Assembly (NCBI GenBank): GCA_964551015.1
Contig: CAZKBP010000017.1
Span: 56,036-120,035 of the forward strand
DNA length: 64,000 nt
Direction of reading: 5' to 3'
DNA from: CAZKBP01 sp964551015
Lineage (GTDB): Bacteria > Bacteroidota > Bacteroidia > Cytophagales > Microscillaceae
In this document: piece after piece, positions 20,178-30,685 of the stretch
Position numbering within the stretch: the first letter of the stretch is position 1
Layout: each line of letters begins with the position of its first letter
Program-made: the position numbers and the translations under genes
The notes under the pieces: model-generated
What the model was told of the DNA's origin: nothing
The model's database searches: none
The model's input: only the letters and a program-made list of their open reading frames with translations

Positions 20178-23100
20178 CTATTCCAAGACCAACTTCTGTA
20201 CCGCTCGCCCTTTTTCCGTCTGGACTTGGATTTGATAAAGACCTTGAGGTAATTCAGGTAAATTCAAAACTTGCGCTTGGGTATTGCCTTGAATCTCGAC
20301 TTGCCAGACCAATGCCCCTTGATAGTTATAGATTCGAATTTGAATGGCTCCCTGACTAGGACGTTTTGACTCGATCTGCAAAGCTCCTTGACTCGGATTG
20401 GGATAAATGCTCAGACCAAGCTCCTGCCAAGGCTCCAAACTCGTGACTCGAAAGCTAAACACCTCCGAAAGCTCGGATGGGCAGTCGTTTTGGATCACCT
20501 TGACCTGGTAATCACCTTCCTGATTTGGCTCGATGGTCTGGCTATTTTCACTCATCAAACTGCCTTGGAAATACCATTCGTAGGCATCGCCCGGCACGCT
20601 GGCTTGGAGTTGATTGCCCGCCAAGGCTTGTATAATGGGTCTTTGCGGTTGTGGATGCAGGGTGAGCGTGATTTCCTGATAATTCTCGGCACACAAATCC
20701 GTGCTGACCGACCAGCGCAGGATATTTTCACCCGGGGCCAAATTAGCAATATTGGTTTGGGCGGAAAAGGGATTCTCCAGTTCGCCTTGTCCCTGAATAA
20801 TCTGCCACTGACCTTGACCGCTTTGGGGCAGGCTAGCCTGAATTTGGGCGGTGTTTTGGCTTTCGCAAAGGCTTTGGTCGCCCGTGGCCTCGGCTTGGCT
20901 CACGAGCCGACAAGGGTCAATCGGATTTTGCGGGAATTGATAATCGGTAAAATTGCTAATCGTGGTATTAGTGCGGATCGGTTCGTTGAAGTCAAAGTAA
21001 ATATCGGCAAAATTCGCCACGATGGTGCCTTCGGGCGTTTCGGCCTTGGGGGCGATCTTGAACTTGACGTAGCCGTGGCTCTCGGGTTCATTGCTGGTAC
21101 TATCGGGCAGATTAATATCCTCAAATCGCCAGCGCAGCACGGGATTCAGGCTATCGCCCAGAATATCCAGCGCGTAGTCGTGGCTGGCCGACATCATCTG
21201 GAAAGTGCTCATCTCCAAATGCTCGGAAAGTGTATCGAGAATCTCGATGTTGATGGCCTCGGCGGTGCCTGTGTTTTGGAAGCGAACTTTGTACTCCAAG
21301 GTAGAGCCTGGCTGGACGTAGTGATTTTCGGTAACGCCGAGGGGGCTGACGAGTTTGTCGTTGGGGTCGTAAGAGTCTACGACTGGCTGGCAATCTATTT
21401 CGGTTTCCAGATTATCATCGTTTTGGGGCAATTGGTTGACAAATCCCGTGCTGATCGTATCCTCCGCCGTGCCACAGCCTTCCACGCTGACGCTCACCTG
21501 ACGGTTGTCGGGGTGGAAGGGCACTTGCTCAGCTTCCAGGCGAATGCTTCGGCCTTGGGTGGGCACTTCCAGCAGGAGGCTATCCCCGGCAGCAAGTTGG
21601 ATTTGGTCTTGCCAGATAATTTCATTATCGGAGTAAATGCGGTAGTTAGTAGCCTCGACCATATCGCCCGTTCCGGTGTTTTTCAAGGTCAGCAGGGCAA
21701 TGGGGTCAAAAATGACAAGGCACTGGCCTTCTACTTCCAGACTGGCGCGACTCCAAGCCGCAGGCGGTTCCACGCAGGAATTTTTGGGCGAGATGGTAGC
21801 ACGGGTGCATTGGGTCAGGCCACGGCTGGTTTCCACGCAGGCCACCGAGTCGGTGATAATGATTCGGCCTCGCTCACTGGGAGCAAGGGAAGGAATGGTG
21901 AAAGTATAAAGCGAATCCTGTACCGAAGTCCACGGTACACTAGAGCTTTTAGGAAGGACGTACTCGGGGAAGACGACTTGAATCTCTACATTTTCAGCAG
22001 AGCCTACGCCAGAGTTGGCGTAAGAGACAGTGGTCAGGCTCTCAAAGCAGCGACGACGGCGATTGGCAGTTACATCTACCGATAAGATGGCACACTCTAC
22101 GATTTCATTAGCGAAGTCATAGCCCGTGAGTTCGTTGCCCAGTCCCTCAAAAGTGAGGGTGTAAGGCTCGGTGGGGCAATTTTGAGATGCTAATTGGTAA
22201 GAGCTAGTAGCAGGCGGCTCTTGGCTCAGGGTATAAGTGCCTGTATCAGGGAGGTAGAGGGTGTATTCGCCCTGAGCGTTCGTGTAAGCATAACGGTTAC
22301 TGGGCTGGGCGACGACTTTCCAGCCCCTTAATCCCTCTTCAGTAGCATTTAAGCTACAATCCCTATTAGCATCTGCATAAGTTTTTCCAATAATAGTAGA
22401 GTAAGAAGCTGGAAATTCATATATGCTTACTTGGCCAGAACTATTAGCAAGTGGAGCACCAATCGCTACACGTTGTCCATCTGCCGACGAGGATACGGAG
22501 AAGCCAAGCCAATCACCAGTGGTTTTTCCATAAATATCATTACCTATCTGCATCCAAACATCAATTTGATATTCATAAATTCTTACATGACCAGCATCAA
22601 CACCATTCTCATCATTGTAGAGAGCACCAATGGCTACCTGTTGCCCGTCTGCTGAGAGAGAAATAGAATAGCCACTCCAATCACCATGTGCTTCACCGTC
22701 AATATCGAGCCCGAGTTGTACCCAGTTGCTACCGTCGTATTCATAAACTCGTGTGTGGCCCGTATCACGACCATTTCCATCGTTTAAGAATGCTCCGACA
22801 GCTATGCGTTGTCCGTTTGCTGACAAGGAGACGGAGAAGCCACTACCATCTCCAATGTTCTCTCCATTAATATCTGAACCCAATTGTATCCAATTTTGGC
22901 CATTGTACTCATAAACCCGAGCATGTCCTCCTTCACCACCATTTCCTTCATTTAAATGAGCACCAACTGCCACACACTGTCCATCTGCTGAGAATGAGAT
23001 CGAGGAGCCACTCCAATCACCATTATCTTCACCATTTATATCAAATCCTAATTGTACCCAATTGCTACCATCGTACTCATAAATTCGTACATAGCCACGT

Positions 23101-23645
23101 CGATCATTATTGGCATACTCGCCCGGTGCTCCAATGGCTAGCCGCTGCCCGTCGGCCGAGAGGGAGACCGATATGCCACTCTGGTCCCTCGCGGTTTCCC
23201 CGTCAATATCCGCCCCAAGCTGTACCCAGTTATTGCCATCATATTCATAGACCCGCACATGGCCAGCATTAGTGCCATTTCCGTCATTGAGAGGAGCCCC
23301 AATAGCCAGCCGCTCACCACCAGCGGAGAGGGAGACCGACTCGCCACTCTCGTCGCCCGCGGCTTCCCCGTCAATATCCTGACCCAGTTGTACCCAGTCG
23401 CCTCCCTGTAATTCATAAACCCGCACGTGGCCAGCACGATCGCCACTTCCGTCATTGGCAATAGCCCCGATGGCTACTCGCTGCCCATCAGCGGAGAGGG
23501 AGACCGACTCGCCACTCAAGTCGCTCGCAGCTTCCCCATCAATATCCTGCCCCACTTGCACCCACTGCGCCTCTGCCGAAAGCGAACAGAGCATTAAACA
23601 TAAAGCAATCAGGCTTTTAAATTTCGTGTAGAAATTGATTTTCAT
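20178..23645 (-). CDS. FG-GAP repeat, SdrD/DUF7619 T9SS surface protein
   Basis: A 1155-residue protein with a signal peptide ('MKINFYTKFKSLIALCLMLCSLSAEAQ'). Residues ~27-410 carry seven ~57-residue FG-GAP-like propeller repeats, each 'WVQLGQDIDGEA.GD.SG.SVSLSADGQR.AIGA...GHVRVYE'. Next are an SdrD B-like module ('GKTYADANRDCSLNATEEGL'), a DUF11-like region ('SVDVTANRRRRCFESLTTVSYANSG'), DUF7619 ('SYDPNDKLVSPLGVTENHY'), one 'ATGDQSLCE' domain, a PKD-like stretch and a T9SS sorting domain ('IYPNPSQGALQIES'). Its 3' half is nearly identical in DNA to the gene at 11244 and its middle part to the gene at 25432, making it a recombination bridge between the two. Likely an adhesin or matrix component. 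Confidence 0.85.
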   Translation of the reverse strand: MKINFYTKFKSLIALCLMLCSLSAEAQWVQVGQDIDGEAASDLSGESVSLSADGQRVAIGAIANDGSGDRAGHVRVYELQGGDWVQLGQDIDGEAAGDESGESVSLSAGGERLAIGAPLNDGNGTNAGHVRVYEYDGNNWVQLGADIDGETARDQSGISVSLSADGQRLAIGAPGEYANNDRRGYVRIYEYDGSNWVQLGFDINGEDNGDWSGSSISFSADGQCVAVGAHLNEGNGGEGGHARVYEYNGQNWIQLGSDINGENIGDGSGFSVSLSANGQRIAVGAFLNDGNGRDTGHTRVYEYDGSNWVQLGLDIDGEAHGDWSGYSISLSADGQQVAIGALYNDENGVDAGHVRIYEYQIDVWMQIGNDIYGKTTGDWLGFSVSSSADGQRVAIGAPLANSSGQVSIYEFPASYSTIIGKTYADANRDCSLNATEEGLRGWKVVAQPSNRYAYTNAQGEYTLYLPDTGTYTLSQEPPATSSYQLASQNCPTEPYTLTFEGLGNELTGYDFANEIVECAILSVDVTANRRRRCFESLTTVSYANSGVGSAENVEIQVVFPEYVLPKSSSVPWTSVQDSLYTFTIPSLAPSERGRIIITDSVACVETSRGLTQCTRATISPKNSCVEPPAAWSRASLEVEGQCLVIFDPIALLTLKNTGTGDMVEATNYRIYSDNEIIWQDQIQLAAGDSLLLEVPTQGRSIRLEAEQVPFHPDNRQVSVSVEGCGTAEDTISTGFVNQLPQNDDNLETEIDCQPVVDSYDPNDKLVSPLGVTENHYVQPGSTLEYKVRFQNTGTAEAINIEILDTLSEHLEMSTFQMMSASHDYALDILGDSLNPVLRWRFEDINLPDSTSNEPESHGYVKFKIAPKAETPEGTIVANFADIYFDFNEPIRTNTTISNFTDYQFPQNPIDPCRLVSQAEATGDQSLCESQNTAQIQASLPQSGQGQWQIIQGQGELENPFSAQTNIANLAPGENILRWSVSTDLCAENYQEITLTLHPQPQRPIIQALAGNQLQASVPGDAYEWYFQGSLMSENSQTIEPNQEGDYQVKVIQNDCPSELSEVFSFRVTSLEPWQELGLSIYPNPSQGALQIESKRPSQGAIQIRIYNYQGALVWQVEIQGNTQAQVLNLPELPQGLYQIQVQTEKGRAVQKLVLE
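20451..22330. repeat. Recombinant DNA block: left half matches 11529-12453, right half matches 26955-28350
   Basis: 20451-21375 is near-identical to 11529-12453, and about 20935-22330 is highly similar to 26955-28350. The two matches overlap over DUF7619 and change partner around 21375, so this gene reads as a mosaic of the other two. Confidence 0.75.
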
Positions 23646-23688
23646 AAGTTTTGAATTTGATTGGTTTTAGGATTTTATCATTTAATTT

Positions 23689-25398
23689 CTAGTAGACGAG
23701 AAAGAGACGGCGGGTTATTCGCCCTGCTGAGCCTTGAATGACTAAGAAATAAGTGCCCGCCGGAAGGGAAGCAGTGCTGATTGTGATCTCGCCCTCCGCA
23801 CAGGGGATGCTGGCGAGTAAGGTTTGCCCCTTCATATCTACGATCTTGGCCGAAAAGGGGTTAGCATCTCGAGGGAGAATCAGCTTTAAGTTTTCTCCCC
23901 GGGCCACGGGATTAGGATAGATCTGGGAATCAAGACTTATCTCGGTATTTTCCAAAGCCGTGAACGCCAAAATTTGCCCCGAGGGCAGAGCCCTCAGGCG
24001 GTAATAAATAAAAGCCCCGGAGGGCGGAACTTGCTCATCAAGCAGCGTGTAGCTTGGGGGAGCCGGGCTATTTTCTACCCTTGCAATCACTTGAAAATCT
24101 TTCCCGTCCTCGCTTCTTTCCACTTGAAAAGTCTGGGGAGCCGAAGCGAGATTTTCCCAGCTTAGGCGGACTTGCTCACCCTCACTCTGCCACTCGGCTC
24201 GGAAGTGTAAAGCTTGCGTTCGCAGTGGCGGCCCGACGGCCTCGGGCGCGCTGATAAAATTGGGCAGCCCGTAGCGACTCTCCCGCCCGCCCAGAAAAAT
24301 ACCATCATTGACATAATTACAAGCCGCTCCACTGGCATTGGGGTTTTCAATCACCCCCAAATACTCGTTAAAGCCCCTTGCTACGTAAATTCGCCCGTCC
24401 CGACCCAGTTGCAAAGCCCCGAGGCGCGAAGTCGGATCAGGATTGGGTGAAGTACCCACCAAAGTTTCCGAATTCAAAATATCCGTGGCCGAACCCGCCC
24501 AGAGATCAATCTGGTAAAGCTCATGGGGCGCGCCTCCCGTGGTGGGGCCGTTTTTGGCGACATAAAGCTTGGAGCCATCCGGCGAAAACTCCAAACCATA
24601 AGCCCGGTCAAAATCAGGAGCCGACTGAATTGGGTTGGACACCACGCCCGTACTGGGATTGAAAGTGAAAATCTCGAAAACTCCCGGCGAGCTAAAAGGA
24701 TTCGTCGCCACCAAGCGGCACAATGCCAGCCTCGTACCCGACAAAGAAGCCTTCAAATAGCCGAAAGCATTGGAAGTAATGCCCGAGTGGACATCTCCCA
24801 CGTTACTAATCACGGGCGGATCAATCCCCGTGTCTTTGACCAAATAAGCATAAAAGGCATTGGTGCCCCACTCGTGGGTAATTACCCAGACCCACTGCCC
24901 GTTCGTATGCAGTACTGACGTAACCTTCTCCACCACGGGACCGACCAAGGCCACGTTTTTATTGCTTACATCTCCCTGGCCGCTCTCCAGGCGCATATCC
25001 ACGACCGAGTAGTGTAATTTGCCATTCTCGATATCGAGCTCCGAGGCGGGCACGGTGAAGATATAGTAGCGATTGGTATCTCCCGGGTCGGGCACCACGA
25101 TGCTGGATTGGGTCGCCGAAGGATCGCCCAGAAGTCCAGAGCCGTTCGGCATCAGGTTATGGGCTTGATTCCAAACGTTGATCCCGTCCGTGTAAAAGAG
25201 CAGATTCCCATCCGCGTCGCTGATCGTGGCGCAACCCTCGTTGGTGGCCAAAGCCCCGTCCAGCAGGGGCGTGGGAGGGGAGTTACGAAAATCCAGCCCT
25301 GCTTGATCGCCAAAGTACCAGATATGATTGCCCTCTTGGGCGAAGGAGGACGAAAATGCACAAGCTAAGCTGATCAAAAACAAGCCGAAGTACTTCAT
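23689..25398 (-). CDS. WD40/TolB-like propeller protein with T9SS sorting domain
   Basis: A 569-residue protein with signal 'MKYFGLFLISLACAFSSSFAQ'. Residues ~22-390 form a propeller of the type common in Bacteroidota gliding/T9SS proteins ('GNLLFYTDGINVWNQAHNLMPNGSGLLGD', 'YGLEFSPDGSKLYVAK', 'GALQLGRDGRIYVAR'). An FN3-like segment follows ('VRLSWENLASAPQTFQVERSEDGKDF'), then a T9SS sorting domain ('IYPNPVARGENLKLIL' to 'RRLFLVY'). It sits between two FG-GAP genes with gaps of 33 and 43 bp, which indicates one transcription unit. Surface or secreted; function unknown. Confidence 0.8.
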   Translation of the reverse strand: MKYFGLFLISLACAFSSSFAQEGNHIWYFGDQAGLDFRNSPPTPLLDGALATNEGCATISDADGNLLFYTDGINVWNQAHNLMPNGSGLLGDPSATQSSIVVPDPGDTNRYYIFTVPASELDIENGKLHYSVVDMRLESGQGDVSNKNVALVGPVVEKVTSVLHTNGQWVWVITHEWGTNAFYAYLVKDTGIDPPVISNVGDVHSGITSNAFGYLKASLSGTRLALCRLVATNPFSSPGVFEIFTFNPSTGVVSNPIQSAPDFDRAYGLEFSPDGSKLYVAKNGPTTGGAPHELYQIDLWAGSATDILNSETLVGTSPNPDPTSRLGALQLGRDGRIYVARGFNEYLGVIENPNASGAACNYVNDGIFLGGRESRYGLPNFISAPEAVGPPLRTQALHFRAEWQSEGEQVRLSWENLASAPQTFQVERSEDGKDFQVIARVENSPAPPSYTLLDEQVPPSGAFIYYRLRALPSGQILAFTALENTEISLDSQIYPNPVARGENLKLILPRDANPFSAKIVDMKGQTLLASIPCAEGEITISTASLPAGTYFLVIQGSAGRITRRLFLVY

Positions 25399-25431
25399 AG
25401 TGGTTTTATCTCAATTCAAACAAACAAAAAA

Positions 25432-28400
25432 CTACTGCAATTGCAGGAAAATGACCTGCTGGAAATTTTCACCCTCCAGACGAAGCCAATACTGTCCCTG
25501 GGGAAGAGCCGGCAAGCTAATTTCTTCCTGAAAGTCAATCTGATCGCTTTCGCTAAATGCCCAATCAGCCCGGATTTTCCCCTGGGTATCTACCAGGGTT
25601 AGGCGCAGAGCCTGGCCACGGTTGTTCAGGATTTCAAGCGTGAATTTGCCCGAGCTAGGATTAGGATAAATCTTGACTTGGAAATTTTTGGCGAAAGCAG
25701 CCAAAGCCTCCTGATCCAGCACGTAAGCTTCCGAGCGTTGACGACCACAGCGTTCGCTCTCGATCTCGACTTCATAGTTTCCGAGTTGGCTGACTTGGAT
25801 ACTCTGGCTAGTATCTGCTAATAGTACCCCGTCTCGGTACCAACGGTAAGCTTGGGCACTGGCGACACTGCTTCGGAGTTTGTAGAGATTTTCGTGTAGA
25901 ATCGTGGGCGTTTGGGGCTGAGGGTAAACCTGCATCGTGATACGATCAGAAGTTACCCTTTCAAGACTAGGGCAGATCTGATCGGCTCGCAATTCTACCC
26001 AAATTTCGTCCCCGTTTGCTAATTGATTAGTTTGGAAAATGGCTTGGTTCTCGCCAAGTGCATTGCCATTAAGATACCAAGTGTAAACTGGATTGGCGCC
26101 TGGGTTCTGAGCCAAAGCTTCAAAAGTAACGGCGGTTCCGGCGCAGATTTCGGTGGTATCGGCCTGAATGCCGAGTGCCATGGGGACTACTTCCACCCGG
26201 CTGATGCTGACCTCGCTGTGGCTAGCATCACAAATCCCGTTAGCCACTGACCAGCGAAAGATATTCTGACCCGTGCCTAGCTCACTGACCAAGCTTCGCG
26301 GATTACCCGGATCGGCGATCGTACCCGAACCCTGGATTAAGGTCCAAACTCCCTGACCGGAAGTAGGCGCGAGGGCATCCAGTTGGGTGGTAGGCGTACA
26401 AACCGTCTGATCCTCGCCCGCTTGCGCCAAGCTGGGTTCTGCCAGACGGATAATCGTGACTTGGTCGGCACTTGCTGCGCAGAGGCCATTGCTGACCGTC
26501 CATTCTAAGATATTTTCTCCGATGGTGAGGTTGCTAACCTGAGTTTGAGGATCACTGGCATTAGCGAAAGTAGCCGAACCTTGGATGACTTTCCACTGCC
26601 CGTTACCCCCCACCGCCATGGCGGATAAAGTGCTTTGGCTTTGGCAGATGACTTGGTCTGCGCCTGCTTCGGAGCTTGTTGGAGGAAGAACGGTGAGTTT
26701 GACTTGGCTCGTCGTGGGGGCGCAATCTCCACCGCTGATCGTCCATGCCAAGATATTTTCGCCCAGAGCTAGATTGGAAACGCTGGCATTTGGATCGCTG
26801 GCATTACTCAAATCAGCTTGCCCTTGGATGACTCGCCACTGGCCCGTGCCGTAAGTGGGCATATTGGCCGAAAGGCTTGTGTTATTTTCGCAAAGAGTTT
26901 GGTCTTCGCCGGCCTTGGCATCCCGAACTAGATCACAGAAATCCACCAACCTTCGCGGGAATTGATAATCCGTAAAGTTGCTAATGGTGGTATTAGTGCG
27001 GATCGGTTCATTGAAGTCAAAGTAAATATCGGCAAAGTTTTCCACGATGGTGCCCTCGGGCGTTTCGGCCTTGGGGGCGATCTTGAACTTGACGTAGCCG
27101 TGGCTCTCGGGTTCATTGCTGGTGCTATCGGGCAGGTTAATATCCTCGAATCGCCAGCGCAGCACCGGGTTCAGGCTATCGCCTAGAATATCCAGCACGT
27201 AGTCGTGGCTGGCCGACATCATCTGGAAGCTGCTCATCTCCAGATGCTCGGAGAGCGTATCAAGAATCTCGATGTTGATGGCCTCGGCGGTTCCCGTGTT
27301 TTGGAAGCGAACTTTGTACTCTAAAGTAGAGCCGGGCTGGACGTAGTGATTTTCGGTTATGCCCACGGGGCTAACGAGTTTATCATTGGGATCATAAGAA
27401 TCTACGACTTCCTGGCAATCTATTTCGGTTTCCAGATTATCATCGGGCTGGGCAAATTGGTTGAGAACGCCTTTGCTGACTTGCTCGCCAGCCCGACCGC
27501 AGCCCTCGAGGCTGACGCTCACCTGACGGTTGTCGGGGTGGAAGGGCACCTGCTCGGCTTCCAGGCGAATGCTTCGGCCTTGAGTGGGCACTTCCAGCAG
27601 GAGGCTATCCCCGGCAGCAAGTTGGATTTGGTCTTGCCAGATGATTTCATTATCAGAGTAAATGCGGTAGTTAGTAGCTTCGGCCATATCGCCTGTCCCG
27701 GTATTTTTCAGAGTCAGCAGGGCAATGGGGTCAAAAATGACAAGGCACTGGCCGAACACTTCCAAATTGGCACCATTCCACTCACCGGGCGGGTCAATGC
27801 AGGAATTCTGGGGCGAGATGGTAGCACGGGTGCATTGGGTGAGGCCACGGCTTTCTTCCACGCAGGCCACCGAGTCGGTGATAATGATTCGGCCTCGCTC
27901 GCCGGGAGCAAGGGAAGGAAGGATGAAAGTATAGAGCGAATCCTGTACCGAAGTCCAGGGCATCGTGGAGCTTTTGGGAAGGACGTACTCGGGGAAGACG
28001 ACTTGGATTTCTACATTCTCGGCGGCGGTGATGCCAGAGTTAGCGTAGGAGACAGTGGTTAGGCTCTCGAGGCAGCGACGACGGCGATTGGCAGTTACAT
28101 CTACCGATAAGATGGCGCACTCGCGAACTTGGTTGGCGAAGTCATAGCCGGTGAGTTCGTTATTGAAACTAGAAAAACTAACTTGATAAGGTTCGGGAGG
28201 GCAGATTTGATTTTCAAGCTTGGAGTTGGGATTATTAGGCGGTTCTTGGCTCAGGGTATAAGTGCCTGTATCGGGGAGGTAGAGGGTATATTCGCCCTGA
28301 GCGTTCGTGTAAGCATAACGGTTACCGGGCTGGGCGATGACTTTCCAGCCACTGAGTCCTTTTTCGTCTGCTTCTTGGAGGCAGTTGGTATTGATGTCAG

Positions 28401-29640
28401 CGTAGATTTTGCCAGAAAAACTAGCCGCAAAGTCCGTGAACCTGTAGACTTGTACAAGTCCTGCATTGTGACCATTCCCATCGTAGAGAGGTGTACCTAT
28501 TACAAAGTGCTGCCCGTTGCCAGACATAGCCACTGAATAGCCCAGATTGTCATCTTCATTCCATCCCTCGATATCGGTACCCGATTTTTCCCAATCTTTT
28601 CCACTCCATTCATAAATTCTAGCATGTCCCTTGTTTAAGAAAGCTGAGTGATGAGATGGTGTGCCAACTACCAAACGATTGCCATCCATAGATAAATCAA
28701 GTGAATAACCAAATGAGTCCCATCTACCTATCCCATCAATATCTGAACCTAGTTGTTCCCAAGTAATCCCGTTCCACTCATAGGCACGGACGTGTCCAGC
28801 TCTCCATTCATTTTCACTGTTATTAGTGGCTCCCAAGGCTAAGCGGTTTCCATCGGCTGATAAAGCAATAGATTCACCAGAACGATCATTTTCTTCCTCA
28901 CCAAGGATATTCTCACCTAGTTGTATCCATTCGTTTCCAGTCCAATCGTAGACCTTAACTTTGGAATCATTAGTGGGAGCTCCAATGGCTAAACGATTGC
29001 CATCGGCTGATAGAGCCACAGACCTTCCGAATAAACCTACTAGCGTTTCTCCATTAAGGTCTTCACCTACTTGCATCCATTCGTCCCCATTCCAATCATA
29101 AACTCTTACACAACCTTGCGATGATACACCATAATAAGGAGCGCCTATTGCTACACGGTTCCCATCCGCGGAAAGCGCGATTGAAAAGCCAAAGAGACTC
29201 TTTGGAGCTTTGGCTTTGATATCCTGACCTAGTCTCACCCAACTGCCATTTTGGAGGTCATAGATCTGTACTGTTTCTGTTGGATTGTCTTGTGTTTGCC
29301 TACTGACAGACCTGATAGCTAAACGATTTCCTCTCGAGGATAATGATATTACCTCGCCGAAAGTAGTGCTATCACCACTACTTTCAATGTCTTGTCCTAA
29401 TTGAATCCAACTATTGTCCTCTAACTCGTATATTCGTACACGTCCTTCAGACCCTGGTGCTCCAATGACAAGGCGTTTCCCGTCTGCTGAAATATCAACA
29501 CTACGCCCCACTAACTCTATCGCTTTTTTCCCATTAATATCCTGCCCCACCTGCACCCACTGGGCTGGTAGGGAAAATGAGCCGAAGAAGAAGATAAGGA
29601 GGTAGCAATAGCTTTGATTTTTTGTAAAAAAGGTTTTCAT
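25432..29640 (-). CDS. FG-GAP repeat, SdrD/DUF7619 T9SS surface protein (largest of the array)
   Basis: The frame extends up to 29742, but the first good start is ATG 29640, which gives a signal peptide ('MKTFFTKNQSYCYLLIFFFGSFSLPAQ') and ~1402 residues. There are seven FG-GAP-like repeats (~28-430), an SdrD B-like module ('GKIYADINTNCLQEADEKGL'), a DUF11-like region, DUF7619, three tandem ~85-residue domains beginning 'AGEDQT.C' and containing 'GQW.VIQG.....V..L..GENIL.WTV', two Ig/PKD-like domains, and a T9SS sorting domain ('IYPNPSSGKFTLEIL'). It carries three copies of the 'AGxDQxLC' domain where its two paralogues have one, so domain copy number varies. First gene of the minus-strand array. 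Confidence 0.85.
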   Translation of the reverse strand: MKTFFTKNQSYCYLLIFFFGSFSLPAQWVQVGQDINGKKAIELVGRSVDISADGKRLVIGAPGSEGRVRIYELEDNSWIQLGQDIESSGDSTTFGEVISLSSRGNRLAIRSVSRQTQDNPTETVQIYDLQNGSWVRLGQDIKAKAPKSLFGFSIALSADGNRVAIGAPYYGVSSQGCVRVYDWNGDEWMQVGEDLNGETLVGLFGRSVALSADGNRLAIGAPTNDSKVKVYDWTGNEWIQLGENILGEEENDRSGESIALSADGNRLALGATNNSENEWRAGHVRAYEWNGITWEQLGSDIDGIGRWDSFGYSLDLSMDGNRLVVGTPSHHSAFLNKGHARIYEWSGKDWEKSGTDIEGWNEDDNLGYSVAMSGNGQHFVIGTPLYDGNGHNAGLVQVYRFTDFAASFSGKIYADINTNCLQEADEKGLSGWKVIAQPGNRYAYTNAQGEYTLYLPDTGTYTLSQEPPNNPNSKLENQICPPEPYQVSFSSFNNELTGYDFANQVRECAILSVDVTANRRRRCLESLTTVSYANSGITAAENVEIQVVFPEYVLPKSSTMPWTSVQDSLYTFILPSLAPGERGRIIITDSVACVEESRGLTQCTRATISPQNSCIDPPGEWNGANLEVFGQCLVIFDPIALLTLKNTGTGDMAEATNYRIYSDNEIIWQDQIQLAAGDSLLLEVPTQGRSIRLEAEQVPFHPDNRQVSVSLEGCGRAGEQVSKGVLNQFAQPDDNLETEIDCQEVVDSYDPNDKLVSPVGITENHYVQPGSTLEYKVRFQNTGTAEAINIEILDTLSEHLEMSSFQMMSASHDYVLDILGDSLNPVLRWRFEDINLPDSTSNEPESHGYVKFKIAPKAETPEGTIVENFADIYFDFNEPIRTNTTISNFTDYQFPRRLVDFCDLVRDAKAGEDQTLCENNTSLSANMPTYGTGQWRVIQGQADLSNASDPNASVSNLALGENILAWTISGGDCAPTTSQVKLTVLPPTSSEAGADQVICQSQSTLSAMAVGGNGQWKVIQGSATFANASDPQTQVSNLTIGENILEWTVSNGLCAASADQVTIIRLAEPSLAQAGEDQTVCTPTTQLDALAPTSGQGVWTLIQGSGTIADPGNPRSLVSELGTGQNIFRWSVANGICDASHSEVSISRVEVVPMALGIQADTTEICAGTAVTFEALAQNPGANPVYTWYLNGNALGENQAIFQTNQLANGDEIWVELRADQICPSLERVTSDRITMQVYPQPQTPTILHENLYKLRSSVASAQAYRWYRDGVLLADTSQSIQVSQLGNYEVEIESERCGRQRSEAYVLDQEALAAFAKNFQVKIYPNPSSGKFTLEILNNRGQALRLTLVDTQGKIRADWAFSESDQIDFQEEISLPALPQGQYWLRLEGENFQQVIFLQLQ
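26955..28350. repeat. DNA block highly similar to 20935-22330
   Basis: About 1.4 kb covering the SdrD-like, DUF11-like and DUF7619-coding parts matches the paralogue to the left with scattered substitutions, whereas the flanking FG-GAP and 'AGEDQT' regions are diverged. Confidence 0.75.
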
Positions 29641-30199
29641 ACATTTGATTAATAGGATTATACCATAGCGATGAGGATTAGCCAGCAATGGCCCCGTGCT
29701 TACAGTGCAAGATGGAAAGAAAGATTGAAGGATGGGTGCCAATCAAGTAGGCACCTTAGCTAAGACGAAATAAATCGGTTTTAAGATTCGTCTGGGTTGA
29801 ATATCAGTTATGCAAATAAAAAGAGGAATCTTCTTTTTAGCAAAAAAATGATTGGAAGGGCTGGGATTCCGTTTTGCAAAACGTTCTTCCCGTCCACCCG
29901 AACGCGAAGTACGCCATCTTTTCCACCTTTTCCGTGAGTGCTACGTTAAAAACGCGTTTGTTTTTATGAATAAAGATAGATTTTATATGGCTATTTTAAT
30001 GATTAAGCTAAGCAAAAAGGAAAAATCAACGCAAAAGCTCTAAATAGAAGGGAAGTTCCGCTTCGCAAGGTGAACTTTATATCACTTTTCAAAGCTAAAA
30101 CATTCTTTTATCCATAAAATTCACTTAAAAATGCTTGTCGTCAGTAATATTTTAAAGCTAAGTTATTCTTTATCAATTATTTACCTATCAAAACCTGAG

Positions 30200-30216
30200 A
30201 ATCTCGCCATCCCGAC
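30200..30216 (+). other. Putative attachment site (attR-like), copy of tRNA-Pro 3' end
   Basis: AATCTCGCCATCCCGAC is identical to 10963-10979 but is not preceded by the rest of a tRNA, and the flanks differ on both sides. It marks the scar of a tRNA-targeted integration; the nearest integrase starts at 30873. Confidence 0.65.
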
Positions 30217-30661
30217 GAACACTAAATTAGTATTGAGCTGGTTTCAAACACTTAGTTTGGGACTGGCTTTTTTTATGCCTTCCCTGCTACTTAATCTGTG
30301 TTTTCTTGGTGATTTGGAAGTGTTTTCTGCTTGGCTGGGGCAGTATGGCCTTGGTTGGGGTAGAGGACGCTTTCCAACTGAGGTGTTTCTATGGGATGGC
30401 CTATGCCCAAGGGGGATGAGGTGGATTAGGTTACTTTTTGGGTTACTCAAAGAATGGGTAACCTGAGGAGGAACCTGCTAAACGAAGATGGAAATGGTCA
30501 TCTGCATTTTTGGGGGAGGGTGGTATGAGGGACAGGTGGATGAGCAGTGATGGCAGAGTCAAAGTTAAGATGATTAGAGGAGAATAGGAAGGTGGAAGAA
30601 GCTTTTGTGCTCTGGATAGGTTTGACAGTAAATAATAATGAATTTGCAAGTATTTGATATA

Positions 30662-30685
30662 ATTTACAAATAAAAGATTGTAAAT
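30662..30685. promoter_or_regulatory. Inverted repeat upstream of the integrase
   Basis: ATTTACAA and TTGTAAAT form a perfect 8-bp inverted repeat with an 8-bp spacer, about 190 bp upstream of the integrase start. Candidate arm-type integrase site or operator; not confirmed. Confidence 0.35.

Noticed and set aside
20388..22085. 565-codon + strand frame opposite the FG-GAP gene
   Set aside because: It is an antisense shadow created by the codon bias of the repeated DUF7619 block; no start signal or family motifs.
30131..30466. ORF of 111 codons spanning the att copy
   Set aside because: It crosses the integration scar, and its sequence has no known features or coupling to neighbours.
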